Below are positions 51,817-60,697 of a stretch of 61,051 bases of DNA, piece after piece. The stretch's first letter is position 1; the number at the start of each line of letters is the position of its first letter. The stretch covers positions 1-61,051 of the forward strand of contig DJMA01000040.1 in the NCBI GenBank assembly GCA_002436415.1, given 5' to 3'. This DNA comes from Bdellovibrionaceae bacterium UBA6502 (GTDB lineage: Bacteria; Bdellovibrionota; Bdellovibrionia; Bdellovibrionales; UBA840). The notes beneath the pieces were generated by a model that was not told the DNA's origin, searched no databases, and saw only the letters and a list, made by a program, of their open reading frames with translations. Both the position numbers and the translations under genes were made by a program.

Positions 51817-52884
51817 ATGTTGAATTTTTGGAAAAACAAAAAGGTCTTTCTAACTGGTCACACCGGCTTCAAAGGTTCCTGGATGACTCAAGTACTATTA
51901 AATTTAGGAGCAGATGTTAAAGGCTATGCATTGGCACCAAGCACAGAAAAAAACCATTATCACTCAATCTCTCTTGGTAGTAAAATTCAAGAAGACATTG
52001 CCGACTTGAGAGATTATCAAAAACTAAAAGCTTCAATCCAAAGTTATCAACCTGATGTTGTTTTTCACTTGGCCGCTCAGCCTTTAGTTAGATACTCCTA
52101 CCACAACCCCCTAGAAACCTACGAAGTAAACGTCATGGGTACAGCAAACCTACTCAATGCCTGCCGAGAAATAGAGAGTATTAAATCTATTGTCGCTATC
52201 ACAACAGACAAGTGTTACGAAAACAAAGAATGGATTTGGCCTTATCGTGAAACGGATCGTTTGGGAGGTCATGACCCCTATTCTAACTCAAAAGCTTGCT
52301 GTGAATTAGTTATCGACGCTTATTCAAAGTCATTTTTCTATGACAAAGAAGTGGGGCTCGCTAGTGCCAGAGCTGGTAATGTAATTGGCGGAGGGGATTG
52401 GTCTGAAGATCGTCTTTTACCAGATATTGTGCGATCTTATTTTGCCAATGAGTCAGTAAGCGTAAGAAGTCCCAATGCAATCAGACCATGGCAACATGTC
52501 TTAGAACCTATCTATGGCTATATGCTTCTTGCAGAAAAAATTTATTCTACTAGAGAGTTTAATGGAGGCTACAATTTTGGCCCTACAGATAACGAACAAA
52601 TTAGAGTTATCGATATTTTAAATTTAACCAAAGAGTTTTTAGGGGAAGATTTCCAGTTCGAAGTTCATGAAAATTCAGATTTACATGAAGCCGGCTTATT
52701 AAGCCTGGATAGCGCAAAGGCTGTGTCCCAATTAAATTGGAAACCCAAATGGAGCGGAAAAGAAGCAATTGAAATGACTTTAAAATGGTTTAAAGAGCAA
52801 AATTCCGCTCCGCACAATACAGAAAAGTTAACAAATTCCCATATAGACTACTATTTTAGCCAAGGCCAGTCTCCTCAGAGCTAG
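51817..52884 (+). CDS. rfbG: CDP-glucose 4,6-dehydratase
   Basis: Converts CDP-glucose to CDP-4-keto-6-deoxyglucose, the substrate of RfbH. 355 aa. Hallmarks: VFLTGHTGFKGSWM at the N-terminus, VFHLAAQPLVRYSY, ITTDKCYENKEW, the Tyr-Lys pair in YSNSKACCE, and GNVIGGGDWSEDRL. AGAGG precedes the ATG. It is separated by more than 7 kb, and on the opposite strand, from rfbF and rfbH, which are usually neighbours (rfbFGH), suggesting local rearrangement. Confidence 0.95.
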   Translation: MLNFWKNKKVFLTGHTGFKGSWMTQVLLNLGADVKGYALAPSTEKNHYHSISLGSKIQEDIADLRDYQKLKASIQSYQPDVVFHLAAQPLVRYSYHNPLETYEVNVMGTANLLNACREIESIKSIVAITTDKCYENKEWIWPYRETDRLGGHDPYSNSKACCELVIDAYSKSFFYDKEVGLASARAGNVIGGGDWSEDRLLPDIVRSYFANESVSVRSPNAIRPWQHVLEPIYGYMLLAEKIYSTREFNGGYNFGPTDNEQIRVIDILNLTKEFLGEDFQFEVHENSDLHEAGLLSLDSAKAVSQLNWKPKWSGKEAIEMTLKWFKEQNSAPHNTEKLTNSHIDYYFSQGQSPQS

Positions 52885-52910
52885 ACAGCCTACAACTAAA
52901 CTAGTATAGT
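52882..52910 (+). promoter_or_regulatory. Promoter of the HpcH-type aldolase gene
   Basis: TAGACA (52882-52887), exactly 17 bp, TATAGT (52905-52910). The -35 box overlaps the rfbG stop codon. The start near 52917 leaves a 20-base leader with GTGAGGA before the ATG. Confidence 0.65.
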
Positions 52911-52936
52911 CTCGTGGAACTAAAAAGTGAGGAATT

Positions 52937-53725
52937 ATGAACGTACTTGAAAGAAAAATGATCGATGTATTAAAGACACTAAAAAATGAGTTTGGTGTAT
53001 ATGAAATCAAATGTGAGTTCGAGGCTGAAGGCAGCCGTATGGAAGAACTTATGAGATTGAAAGATCTCACTTCGGCAGTTGGTCTACCTATCATTCTAAA
53101 AACTGGTGGTGTTGAAGCTGTAACTGATGTTTATAACGCAATGGCATTAGGAACCAAAGGAATCATCGCTCCTATGGCTGAAACTCCTTTTGCGCTTTCT
53201 AAATTCCTTAACGTAATCGATAATTTCATCCCTGAAGATAACCGTGAAGACATCGAGTTTGCTTTTAACCTAGAAACAATTACAGCTTTCCAACACTTAG
53301 ATGAAATGCTTAAACTTCCAAAGATCAACCTTCTTCAAGGTATGACTATCGGTCGAGTTGACTTAATTGGTTCAATGGCTCTAGAGCGTAGCGAGATTGA
53401 CTCTGATCATGTATTAGATATTTGTCACACTGCTTTTGCAAAAGCCAGAGAAGCTGGTTTGAGCACTGGTTTAGGCGGAGGTATTTCAACGAATACTCTA
53501 AACTTCATCTCTAGCTTAAATGAGAAAAACTTAATTGATAAATTTGAAACTCGTAAAGTTGTATTCCATGCCGATGCCGTTAAGTATGGGGAAAAAGCGA
53601 TTCTAAAAGCAATTGAATTCGAATTAGGCTGGTTGGAAAGTAAAGAAAGATATTACTCTCGCGTAAAATCTGAAGATACAAGCCGCATCGAAATGCTTAG
53701 AAAAAGACTTGCTGCTGCAAACTAA
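52937..53725 (+). CDS. HpcH/HpaI aldolase / citrate-lyase-beta-like protein
   Basis: 262 aa, TIM-barrel of the phosphoenolpyruvate/pyruvate aldolase superfamily: KCEFEAEGSRMEEL, ILKTGGVEAV, IIAPMAETPFALSKF, a metal-site Glu in FNLETITAFQHLDEM, and a second acidic site in IGRVDLIGSM. Relatives cleave or form C-C bonds using pyruvate or acetaldehyde-like units. It has its own promoter and terminator, so it is separately expressed from rfbG. A link to the branched-sugar pathway is possible but unproven. Confidence 0.72.
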   Translation: MNVLERKMIDVLKTLKNEFGVYEIKCEFEAEGSRMEELMRLKDLTSAVGLPIILKTGGVEAVTDVYNAMALGTKGIIAPMAETPFALSKFLNVIDNFIPEDNREDIEFAFNLETITAFQHLDEMLKLPKINLLQGMTIGRVDLIGSMALERSEIDSDHVLDICHTAFAKAREAGLSTGLGGGISTNTLNFISSLNEKNLIDKFETRKVVFHADAVKYGEKAILKAIEFELGWLESKERYYSRVKSEDTSRIEMLRKRLAAAN

Positions 53726-53730
53726 TTTTG

Positions 53731-53762
53731 AAAAAGCCTCTCTAAAAAAGAGGCTTTTTTTT
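53731..53762 (+). terminator. Intrinsic terminator after the aldolase gene
   Basis: Perfect arms AAAAAGCCTCT (53731-53741) and AGAGGCTTTTT (53749-53759) with a 7-base loop, then a continued T-run. Confidence 0.92.
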
Positions 53763-53838
53763 CGTCTAAATACCTAGTTTTTCAGGTGAATAGATCATTT
53801 TTTTTTGATATTGTCTTGGCACTCCTGGAGACGATTTC

Positions 53839-54756
53839 ATGCAAGAAAAAATTGGAGCGGTAATAGTATCTTACTTACCAGAAGAACCGCTACAAATCGA
53901 AAATATTCTTAATCAAGTAGACCATCTTGTAGTGGTCGACAACTCTCCATCAAACTCTGCTTTTATAGAGAATGTAAAAAAAATCAACTCCCCTAATTTT
54001 TCACTGATTGAACTAGAAAGTAACCTAGGACAAGCTAAGGCACTAAACATTGGATTAAACCACCTATTAAGCCTAAAAATGGATTGGGCACTAACTTTAG
54101 ATCAAGACTCTCTGCCTCCCGATAACCTAGTAAAAGCTCTTCGGTCCTATCTCGAAAAGTCCAACAATAAAAACATCGCTATTGTGGGGCCCCAAATCGT
54201 TGACATAAATATTCCCGACAAAAAGTGTAAGTACCTGAGTTCAAAAAACAAGTTCAAACTAGACAGGATTGATATCACTAAGGAGTCTTCATCCAATCTC
54301 TTGGCAATTATCACATCAGGGGCTTTAACAAATCTCCAGGCATGGAAAAACGTGGGCGAATTTAGAGAAGACTTGTTTATAGATTATGTAGATATAGAGT
54401 TCTGCCTTCGCCTCAAGTCTCGTGGCTTTGACGTTGCGGCTGTGAATGAAATTGAAATGCAACACTGCTTAGGACAAAGATCTAAAAAAAATAAAGTTTT
54501 AATCTCAGGCACCCCAACCAATCACAACAGCCTACGTCGTTACTATATAGCGAGAAACTCGGTATTTACTCTAAAGAAATACGCATTCAAATACCCCTCA
54601 TGGGCTATGTTTGAGTCTTTAAACCAACTACTAACTTTTTACAGAGTAATTTTCTTTGAAGAAAAACGCATTGATAAATTAAAACATATCTTCCTAGGCT
54701 ACAGCCATGGAATCCTTGGAAAACTCGGCCCATTTCAATCTCGGAGAAACTCATAA
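53839..54756 (+). CDS. Glycosyltransferase family 2, rhamnosyltransferase-like
   Basis: 305 aa. GT2 with AVIVSYLPEEPL, VVVDNSPSN, LGQAKALNIGLNHL, the metal motif LTLDQDSLPP, and DYVDIEFCLRLKSRGF. The LDQDS wording is typical of dTDP-rhamnosyl transferases. First gene of a rightward operon: its stop shares a base with the Wzt start (TAATG), so it may build the chain the transporter exports. CTGGAGA precedes the ATG. Confidence 0.86.
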   Translation: MQEKIGAVIVSYLPEEPLQIENILNQVDHLVVVDNSPSNSAFIENVKKINSPNFSLIELESNLGQAKALNIGLNHLLSLKMDWALTLDQDSLPPDNLVKALRSYLEKSNNKNIAIVGPQIVDINIPDKKCKYLSSKNKFKLDRIDITKESSSNLLAIITSGALTNLQAWKNVGEFREDLFIDYVDIEFCLRLKSRGFDVAAVNEIEMQHCLGQRSKKNKVLISGTPTNHNSLRRYYIARNSVFTLKKYAFKYPSWAMFESLNQLLTFYRVIFFEEKRIDKLKHIFLGYSHGILGKLGPFQSRRNS

Positions 54757-55490
54757 TGGCACATATAAAAGTCAAAAACCTTGACGTAACTGGTATTGAT
54801 ATATCTAAAAGAGCACTCTCTTTAAGATCTTTTTTGCTAGGAAAAGGTAAGCAAGGCGGAGATGACCGTATACCAATTTTAAAAAAAATAAATTTTGAAG
54901 CTCAACCAGGTGATAGAATAGGCCTAGTCGGAAAAAATGGCTGCGGCAAAAGCTCGCTTCTAAAGGCCATTGCTGGTATCTACCCTCCTGAGGCTGGGAG
55001 TTTAGAAGTTAAGGGAAGCATAGCCCCTTTGATCGAAATGGGCTTAGGTTTTGACCCAGAGCTAACAGGTCGTCAAAATATCAAACTAGGCTTAATTTAT
55101 AGTGGGCGGATTCATGAATACTCGCTCGAATTAGAAGAAAAAATTATCGACTTTTCTGAGCTTGGTGACAATATCGATTTACCCTTCAAAAACTATAGCT
55201 CTGGAATGTGTGCTAGATTGGCTTTCTCCACAGCAGTTTTCCAAAAACCTGATGTACTACTTTTGGATGAGGTTTTTGCCGTTGGTGACTCAGGCTTTTT
55301 AGAAAAATCAAAACAGTTCATGTTAAATAAACTAGAACATGTTCCAATCGCAATAATGGTCAATCACAGTAGAGACCTAGTTCTTGAACTTTGCAACAAG
55401 TGCTATCTAATGGAAAGAGGCGAAATAGTTATGTCTGGCTCGCCTGCTGATATAATGAATGTATATGAAAAATCTCTGGAGCAAAGATGA
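54756..55490 (+). CDS. wzt: Polysaccharide ABC exporter, ATP-binding subunit
   Basis: 244 aa. Walker A GLVGKNGCGKSSLLK near residue 57, Q-loop region IEMGLGFDPELTGRQN, signature YSSGMCARLAFS, Walker B DVLLLDEVFAVGD, and a late H-loop VNHSRDL. It matches Wzt/KpsT-type NBDs. There is no C-terminal carbohydrate-binding domain, so the chain-end-capping recognition of E. coli O9a Wzt is not expected. Overlaps the permease gene by 4 bases. Confidence 0.92.
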   Translation: MAHIKVKNLDVTGIDISKRALSLRSFLLGKGKQGGDDRIPILKKINFEAQPGDRIGLVGKNGCGKSSLLKAIAGIYPPEAGSLEVKGSIAPLIEMGLGFDPELTGRQNIKLGLIYSGRIHEYSLELEEKIIDFSELGDNIDLPFKNYSSGMCARLAFSTAVFQKPDVLLLDEVFAVGDSGFLEKSKQFMLNKLEHVPIAIMVNHSRDLVLELCNKCYLMERGEIVMSGSPADIMNVYEKSLEQR

Positions 55491-56269
55491 TTACCGAACT
55501 AAAAAGCATTTATCATTCAAAGTATTTTGAAAGCGTCTTTACCTTAACAAGCTTCAATATGTCCAAACAATACCGATACTCATTCCTAGGGTGGGTATGG
55601 ACTTTACTAATGCCAACTGTACAAATTGCAGTGTACACCTTTATTTTTGGCTCCCTTCTCAAGGTACCCCACAAGGCCCAGGCTCTCTATATATTAACAG
55701 GTCTATTGCCTTGGACTTTTTTGTCAAATTCCCTCATGAGCGCCTCCAATGCTCTTCTTGCCAGAGGAGATGCACTGAAACGATGTATGATTCCGAAAAC
55801 TACTTTTGCCGCAAGTGATGTTCTTAGAAATTTACACGTATTTCTGATATCCTTTGGCACCCTTTATCTAGTATCGTTAGTATTCTTCGTAGATTTCAGT
55901 TTTAGTATTTTCTTATTCCCTCTTGCACTCATTCCTTTATTAATAGCCACATTTTCGATGGCAGTGATGCTTTCATTTTTAGCTCCATACTTTAGAGACA
56001 TTAATGAATTTATTAATGTGGGATTAATGGTAGGCTTCTACGCAACACCAATTTTATATCAAATTGGTGACATGCCTGAAAAATATCACATAATTTTCAA
56101 TCTAAATCCAATTTACATTATTTTAAGGCCTATTTTTGATGTTGTTTATTCACAAGGTTTGCCCTCTATCGAGAGCTATGGGAATGCTTTAGGGCTATCA
56201 ATGTTGATTAGTTTTCTGAGCTACATTGTTTATAAGCGCTTGAGAAAAAATGTAGTTTACTACCTATAA
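55487..56269 (+). CDS. wzm: Polysaccharide ABC exporter, permease subunit
   Basis: 260-aa ABC-2 type permease with six membrane helices. Typical wording: YRYSFLGWVWTLLMPTVQIA near the N-terminus, a central LFPLALIPLLIATFSMAVML, and FFRDINEF-like APYFRDINEFINVGL followed by ATPILYQIGDMP and NPIYIILRPIFD. ATGA overlap with wzt. It moves a lipid-linked polysaccharide across the inner membrane. Confidence 0.92.
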   Translation: MITELKSIYHSKYFESVFTLTSFNMSKQYRYSFLGWVWTLLMPTVQIAVYTFIFGSLLKVPHKAQALYILTGLLPWTFLSNSLMSASNALLARGDALKRCMIPKTTFAASDVLRNLHVFLISFGTLYLVSLVFFVDFSFSIFLFPLALIPLLIATFSMAVMLSFLAPYFRDINEFINVGLMVGFYATPILYQIGDMPEKYHIIFNLNPIYIILRPIFDVVYSQGLPSIESYGNALGLSMLISFLSYIVYKRLRKNVVYYL

Positions 56270-56285
56270 AAAGAAAAAGGACAAA

Positions 56286-57353
56286 ATGAATAAAATTGGT
56301 TATTGCATTTGGGCACCAGACTTCGTGAAAAGTTCCGCTGGAATTCGAGCACTATATATTCTCTGTGACCAACTAAACTCCATGGGCTATGACTCTCACG
56401 TAGTATTCAGTAGTAAAACACCCGCGAATCTTTCAGCGCCATTAATGAGTTTAAAAAAAGCTTCTTCTCTGGCTAAATCCGGAAAAAAAATTGTCGTATA
56501 TCCAGAAACAGTTCCCGGTAACCCTTTAGATGCCAAATATGTGGTTAGATGGGTTTTAAATATACCAGGCTTACTTGGAGGCACCAGAATATATAATCCA
56601 AATGAAAAGGTTTTTTATTATTCAGAAGTTTTTAAACCATATATTTGTAATAAAACTGAAGGAAAGTTATATCTTCCTACTGTTGAAGAAGATATTTTTC
56701 ACAACAATGACGTAAAAGCATCAGAAAGAAATCTCACAGTATTTTATGTTGGTAAATCTACTTTTAAGCCAGGCTACTTTGAAAAAAATAAAGCTCTCGA
56801 AATCACTAGAACATTCCCTGAAAAAAGTTCCTTAGGACCTATCTTCAGGCAAGCATCTGTTTTTTATTGCTTCGATAATAGCTCTATAATTTGCTATGAG
56901 GCAGCAATGTGCGGTTGCCCAACTATCATCATTCCTGACGGTACACAAACCAGGGAAGATTATGAAAAACTTGAATTAGGAATGAACGGGATCGCTTGGG
57001 GTCCTGAAGAATTACCTTCGGCGGTTGAAAGTATAAAAAACTTAAAACCAAAATACGATCAAATAAAAGCAAACTTTGGGAACGAAATTGAATATTTCGT
57101 GAAATCCACACAGGAATGGGACGATGAAAAAATTGATTCCTATATAGCATCCCTACCGACCGATTTACTAGAAACTAGAAATCAAAAAATTAAAGAATTC
57201 CAAGAATTATATTTCAGTACGAGCTTTACACTGGCTAAAAACCTTCAAGGCAAGTACCCTAACATAATTGAAATCTCTTTTCTTTTCGCCTTCGCATTAA
57301 AAAAAATCTCTTTTATGAAAAAGATTATGTATAAATTTATAGGTAGAAAATAG
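56286..57353 (+). CDS. GT-B glycosyltransferase, WsaF-like
   Basis: 355 aa. N-terminal Rossmann-type half with SSAGIRALYILCDQLNSMGY, and a C-terminal donor half with FYCFDNSSIICYEAAMCGCPTII then DGTQTREDYE. The Glu in CYEAAMCGCP is the usual donor-binding acid. It is similar in layout to WsaF/rhamnan-type GT-B enzymes. A positively charged, hydrophobic C-terminal tail could attach it to the membrane. Follows wzm after 16 bp, in the same operon. Confidence 0.7.
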   Translation: MNKIGYCIWAPDFVKSSAGIRALYILCDQLNSMGYDSHVVFSSKTPANLSAPLMSLKKASSLAKSGKKIVVYPETVPGNPLDAKYVVRWVLNIPGLLGGTRIYNPNEKVFYYSEVFKPYICNKTEGKLYLPTVEEDIFHNNDVKASERNLTVFYVGKSTFKPGYFEKNKALEITRTFPEKSSLGPIFRQASVFYCFDNSSIICYEAAMCGCPTIIIPDGTQTREDYEKLELGMNGIAWGPEELPSAVESIKNLKPKYDQIKANFGNEIEYFVKSTQEWDDEKIDSYIASLPTDLLETRNQKIKEFQELYFSTSFTLAKNLQGKYPNIIEISFLFAFALKKISFMKKIMYKFIGRK

Positions 57354-57362
57354 GACATAAAG

Positions 57363-58244
57363 ATGACTTTTTTATTCATAGCAGATTCGAAATACTGTTC
57401 CCAACGAGAACAACAACTTCTAGCTAGTTTAGCTGCACACTTACAAAACAACAAAGAAAACCAAGTCATTCTAAGTCCTAAGATAGATAACTATTTTGAC
57501 AATATTGTTACAGAAGATATTTCCGAAGCCCTCCGTATGGCATGTATCCCTAGCGTAACTACCATAATACCAATTAAGACTCCGTCCATAATCCTTGAAA
57601 AAATTGAAAATCCTGTGACTTGGTCTACCGACCCAAAGTCAAATGCAGATCTTATACAAACTCAAAACGTCTTGTGCCATCTCGGCAAGTACACCCAAAG
57701 CTTTGAACCGATCTCTCAAAACAACCGACAAATAGTCATTCATGCGGGAGAAAAAATCTCAAGCGAGGAAAGAAACCTTGTAAACATTGATGACGAAGTC
57801 CCCATCAAAGACCTAGATTTACTGTTCACTAACTCAAAGGAAATTATTGCGACAACTGAGTTCCCTGGAGTCGAAGCTAGGGCACTAGTTCATGGATGCC
57901 AATTAAAAGGAAATTTCATACCAGATTTACAGATGTTTGAAACTTCGAGCCCCTCTATGGATATGCCCGATCTTTATAAGCAGGCCTTTACCGAATTACT
58001 TTCTCTGGAAAATATCCTAAGCGAGGCCTCTGTTATAAGTAAATCCAAGAAAAAAAGCATTCCAAATCTAGACACTAATTCTTGGTTGGAAGAAGAGATT
58101 AGCTGCTTGGATAACTTTTTAACTTATGAAAAACAAAAGAAAAACATGAAAATGGTGGAAAAAGTCGAAAGTAATATCTTTATCAAAATCTGCTTTATAT
58201 TATTTTATTATTTAACGACACCATTTTATTTTTTAATTGAATAG
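57363..58244 (+). CDS. Unknown protein with C-terminal membrane helix, exporter operon
   Basis: 293 aa, family not recognised. The start MTFLFIADSKYCSQREQQLL and alternating strand-helix pattern suggest a Rossmann-like or GT-B-like N-terminal fold without a clear catalytic motif. A charged segment (residues about 255-270) is followed by a single hydrophobic helix IFIKICFILFYYLTTPFYFL at the very end, so it may be tail-anchored. It follows the GT-B gene by 9 bp and is the last gene of the wzt-wzm operon. It may be an inactive transferase or a scaffold. Confidence 0.55.
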   Translation: MTFLFIADSKYCSQREQQLLASLAAHLQNNKENQVILSPKIDNYFDNIVTEDISEALRMACIPSVTTIIPIKTPSIILEKIENPVTWSTDPKSNADLIQTQNVLCHLGKYTQSFEPISQNNRQIVIHAGEKISSEERNLVNIDDEVPIKDLDLLFTNSKEIIATTEFPGVEARALVHGCQLKGNFIPDLQMFETSSPSMDMPDLYKQAFTELLSLENILSEASVISKSKKKSIPNLDTNSWLEEEISCLDNFLTYEKQKKNMKMVEKVESNIFIKICFILFYYLTTPFYFLIE

Positions 58245-58261
58245 ATATAGTCTCGAATTTT

Positions 58262-59278
58262 TTACTCACATCCTTCAATCCCAACCAAAAGCTTCGCTGC
58301 CCCAAACTTATTCAAATGCACTCCATCGTCCCAATGCTCCACGCCTTGTGACAATGTAGGAGAAATATCACCGGAGAAATCGAGAACACAAAAATCACTT
58401 TCTTGAAGCCAAGTAGTCTTCCATAATTTAAAAGACTCTTTCAACTTTAGATCCACTTTGTTTTCGAATGATGAGTTAAACTTTGAGAAATAAGGACTAA
58501 GTAATACATTCACTGTCACAGATTTATCAGATAATTTGTTAAGTTGATTGATCAAAGTACTCTGTTTCTCTTTCTGAAAATCTCCCAGCCAAACACCATT
58601 TTTATAGGCTTCAAAATTTCTCTTCCAATCTCTTTCTAGCTCAGCCGTTTGTCTCAATATATAATTAGAATCTTCTACAAAACTTTCCAAGCGCAAGCCT
58701 TTTTTTCCAGCTCGCTCCCCTATTAAATCAGAAATCTTCAAATCTTTGGAGTAAGCACCTGTATCTCTATTAAACCTCACCGAGTCCATTAGTAATAAAA
58801 ACTTATCCAATAAATTTGGAAGCTGAACTTCTTTATCAATTTCATTGACCATTTTGCCTAACTGAGGATGGTATAAAACCTCTTCTGGCTGATTGGACTG
58901 AAAAAACTCATAAAAATCGGATACATAAAAAACATACTTCAAATCTTGCTTTTTCAAACTCTCTTCTAGAAAAAGTAATTTTAAGGCCGTACTGGCGCCA
59001 CCAACAGCTAGATTTACACAGTCCCTACCAGTTAAATCTGACAATTGATAGGCTGAGAAACTTTCTGCCCTACTAGAACCTAGAATGATACAGTCAAATT
59101 TTTCAGCTCTGATAAAATCAAGTTTTAATTTATGAGGATTATTAACTGCGGGTCTATCTCGGAGCTTGCCCCAATAATCAAAACTATCAATCCAGAAACT
59201 ATGCCCCAATACTATAGCAATCAATAAACAGCAGGTGGATACAAATAGTAATACATTCTTTTTATATGCATTTTCCAT
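58262..59278 (-). CDS. SGNH-hydrolase-like membrane-anchored protein, partner of MBOAT
   Basis: 338 aa. One N-terminal membrane helix (about 9-28), then a periplasmic SGNH-like domain: the block I Ser in IILGSSRAESF, NLAVGGAST, and the Asp-x-x-His of DDGVHLNKFG near the end. Such proteins (DltD, AlgX/AlgJ relatives) receive acyl groups exported by an MBOAT and place them on a polysaccharide. It lies 9 bp downstream of the MBOAT gene. Convergent with the exporter operon, 17 bp away, with no clear terminator between. Confidence 0.75.
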   Translation of the reverse strand: MENAYKKNVLLFVSTCCLLIAIVLGHSFWIDSFDYWGKLRDRPAVNNPHKLKLDFIRAEKFDCIILGSSRAESFSAYQLSDLTGRDCVNLAVGGASTALKLLFLEESLKKQDLKYVFYVSDFYEFFQSNQPEEVLYHPQLGKMVNEIDKEVQLPNLLDKFLLLMDSVRFNRDTGAYSKDLKISDLIGERAGKKGLRLESFVEDSNYILRQTAELERDWKRNFEAYKNGVWLGDFQKEKQSTLINQLNKLSDKSVTVNVLLSPYFSKFNSSFENKVDLKLKESFKLWKTTWLQESDFCVLDFSGDISPTLSQGVEHWDDGVHLNKFGAAKLLVGIEGCE

Positions 59279-59287
59279 TAAAACCCC

Positions 59288-60697
59288 CTAAAACTGAAAA
59301 TAGAGAAATACGCTTTCTGCACGCAAATACATAAGACTAAAAACAAACAAAACAGCCATCCCGACAAATCTCAATTTAGAGTAAGAATCAAACTTTTCAA
59401 AAGTATTCTTGGCCTTAAAAGCAATTCCCAAACCAACAATCATAGCAACTATCATGCGGGATTCGTGTCTTCCTAAAATATTTAAAGTAGTATGAGAATC
59501 AAATGCAAACATCCTCTCAAACCACATAATTGCCTTATCAAAGCTTTCTGCCCGAAAAAATACCCAGGCCAAACAAACATAGAAAAAACATATACCAGTA
59601 CGAATAAAATCTGGCACTGCTATAGAAAAACTTAAGCCCTTAAGCTTTCTTTCAAAAGCTAGGGCTCCACCGTGCATAGCCCCCCAAATCACAAAATTCC
59701 AGCCAGCTCCATGCCATAAACCACCCAATAGCATAGTTGTTAATAAATTAAAGTAAGTACGACTAGGCCCCTTTCTATTTCCTCCGAGGCTTATGTACAA
59801 ATAATCACGTAACCAACTAGATAAGCTCAAATGCCATCGACGCCAAAACTCTGTGATGTTCTTTGACTTATAAGGGGAAGCAAAATTCTGCGGAAAATCT
59901 AAGTGAAAAAACTTACCCAAGCCAACAGCCATGTCCGAATAACCTGAAAAATCAAAATACAATTGCACGGCATACCCAAACATAGCTATCCAAGCCTCAA
60001 GGCTTGATACGTTCGTTAGATCTGCTATCAAAGGATCGATCGCTACACCCACGCGATCAGCAATTAATATTTTTTTGGCTAAACCCACAACGAAAAAATA
60101 AATACCCTGATTAATGAATTTCCATTCAAAACGACTTATATTGGTATTGGATTCTAACTGAGGCAAAAGATCTGAATAGCGAATTATAGGCCCGGCAATT
60201 AACTGTGGAAAAAAACTAACGTAAGTAAAAAAAGCTAAAAAGTCCCGATGAGCATTAGTCTTTCTGCGATAAACATCGATGGTGTAGCTCATACTTTGAA
60301 AAGTATAAAAGCTTATCCCTACCGGCAATACTAAACTCAAAGTTAAAGAACTACCTACACCTACTCCCAGATAATTACTCAGAGAGTTAACGGAATCGAT
60401 AAAGAAATTAAAATACTTAAAAACAAAAAGAATTCCCAAATTGGAAACTAACGACAGAATCAAAAGCCTCTTTCTCTTGGATTGAACTTTTGATTCGTCT
60501 ATCCAGATTCCAACATAATAATCAATCAATATAGACAGAAACAAAAGACCTAAATACTTATAGTTCCAATAGGCATAAAAAACCAAGCTTGATAAAAGTA
60601 AAAGCCCTAAACGAAGTCGATAGGTTTTTATTATATAAAATAAAAACAAGACTAGGGGTAAAAATTGAAACAAAAAAACCGAACTACTAAAAAGCAA
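59288..60697 (-). CDS. MBOAT-family O-acyltransferase, AlgI-like
   Basis: 469-aa polytopic membrane protein that transfers acyl, usually acetyl, groups across the membrane to a polysaccharide. Characteristic motifs: the start MLFSSSVFLFQFLPLVLF, YFDFSGYSDMAVGLGKF, NITEFWRRWHLSLSSWLRDY, SLGGNRKG and the catalytic His in GGLWHGAGWNFVIWG. TTG start with GGGGAAG upstream; the residues after it match the normal AlgI N-terminus. Operon with the SGNH gene. Confidence 0.93.
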   Translation of the reverse strand: MLFSSSVFLFQFLPLVLFLFYIIKTYRLRLGLLLLSSLVFYAYWNYKYLGLLFLSILIDYYVGIWIDESKVQSKRKRLLILSLVSNLGILFVFKYFNFFIDSVNSLSNYLGVGVGSSLTLSLVLPVGISFYTFQSMSYTIDVYRRKTNAHRDFLAFFTYVSFFPQLIAGPIIRYSDLLPQLESNTNISRFEWKFINQGIYFFVVGLAKKILIADRVGVAIDPLIADLTNVSSLEAWIAMFGYAVQLYFDFSGYSDMAVGLGKFFHLDFPQNFASPYKSKNITEFWRRWHLSLSSWLRDYLYISLGGNRKGPSRTYFNLLTTMLLGGLWHGAGWNFVIWGAMHGGALAFERKLKGLSFSIAVPDFIRTGICFFYVCLAWVFFRAESFDKAIMWFERMFAFDSHTTLNILGRHESRMIVAMIVGLGIAFKAKNTFEKFDSYSKLRFVGMAVLFVFSLMYLRAESVFLYFQF

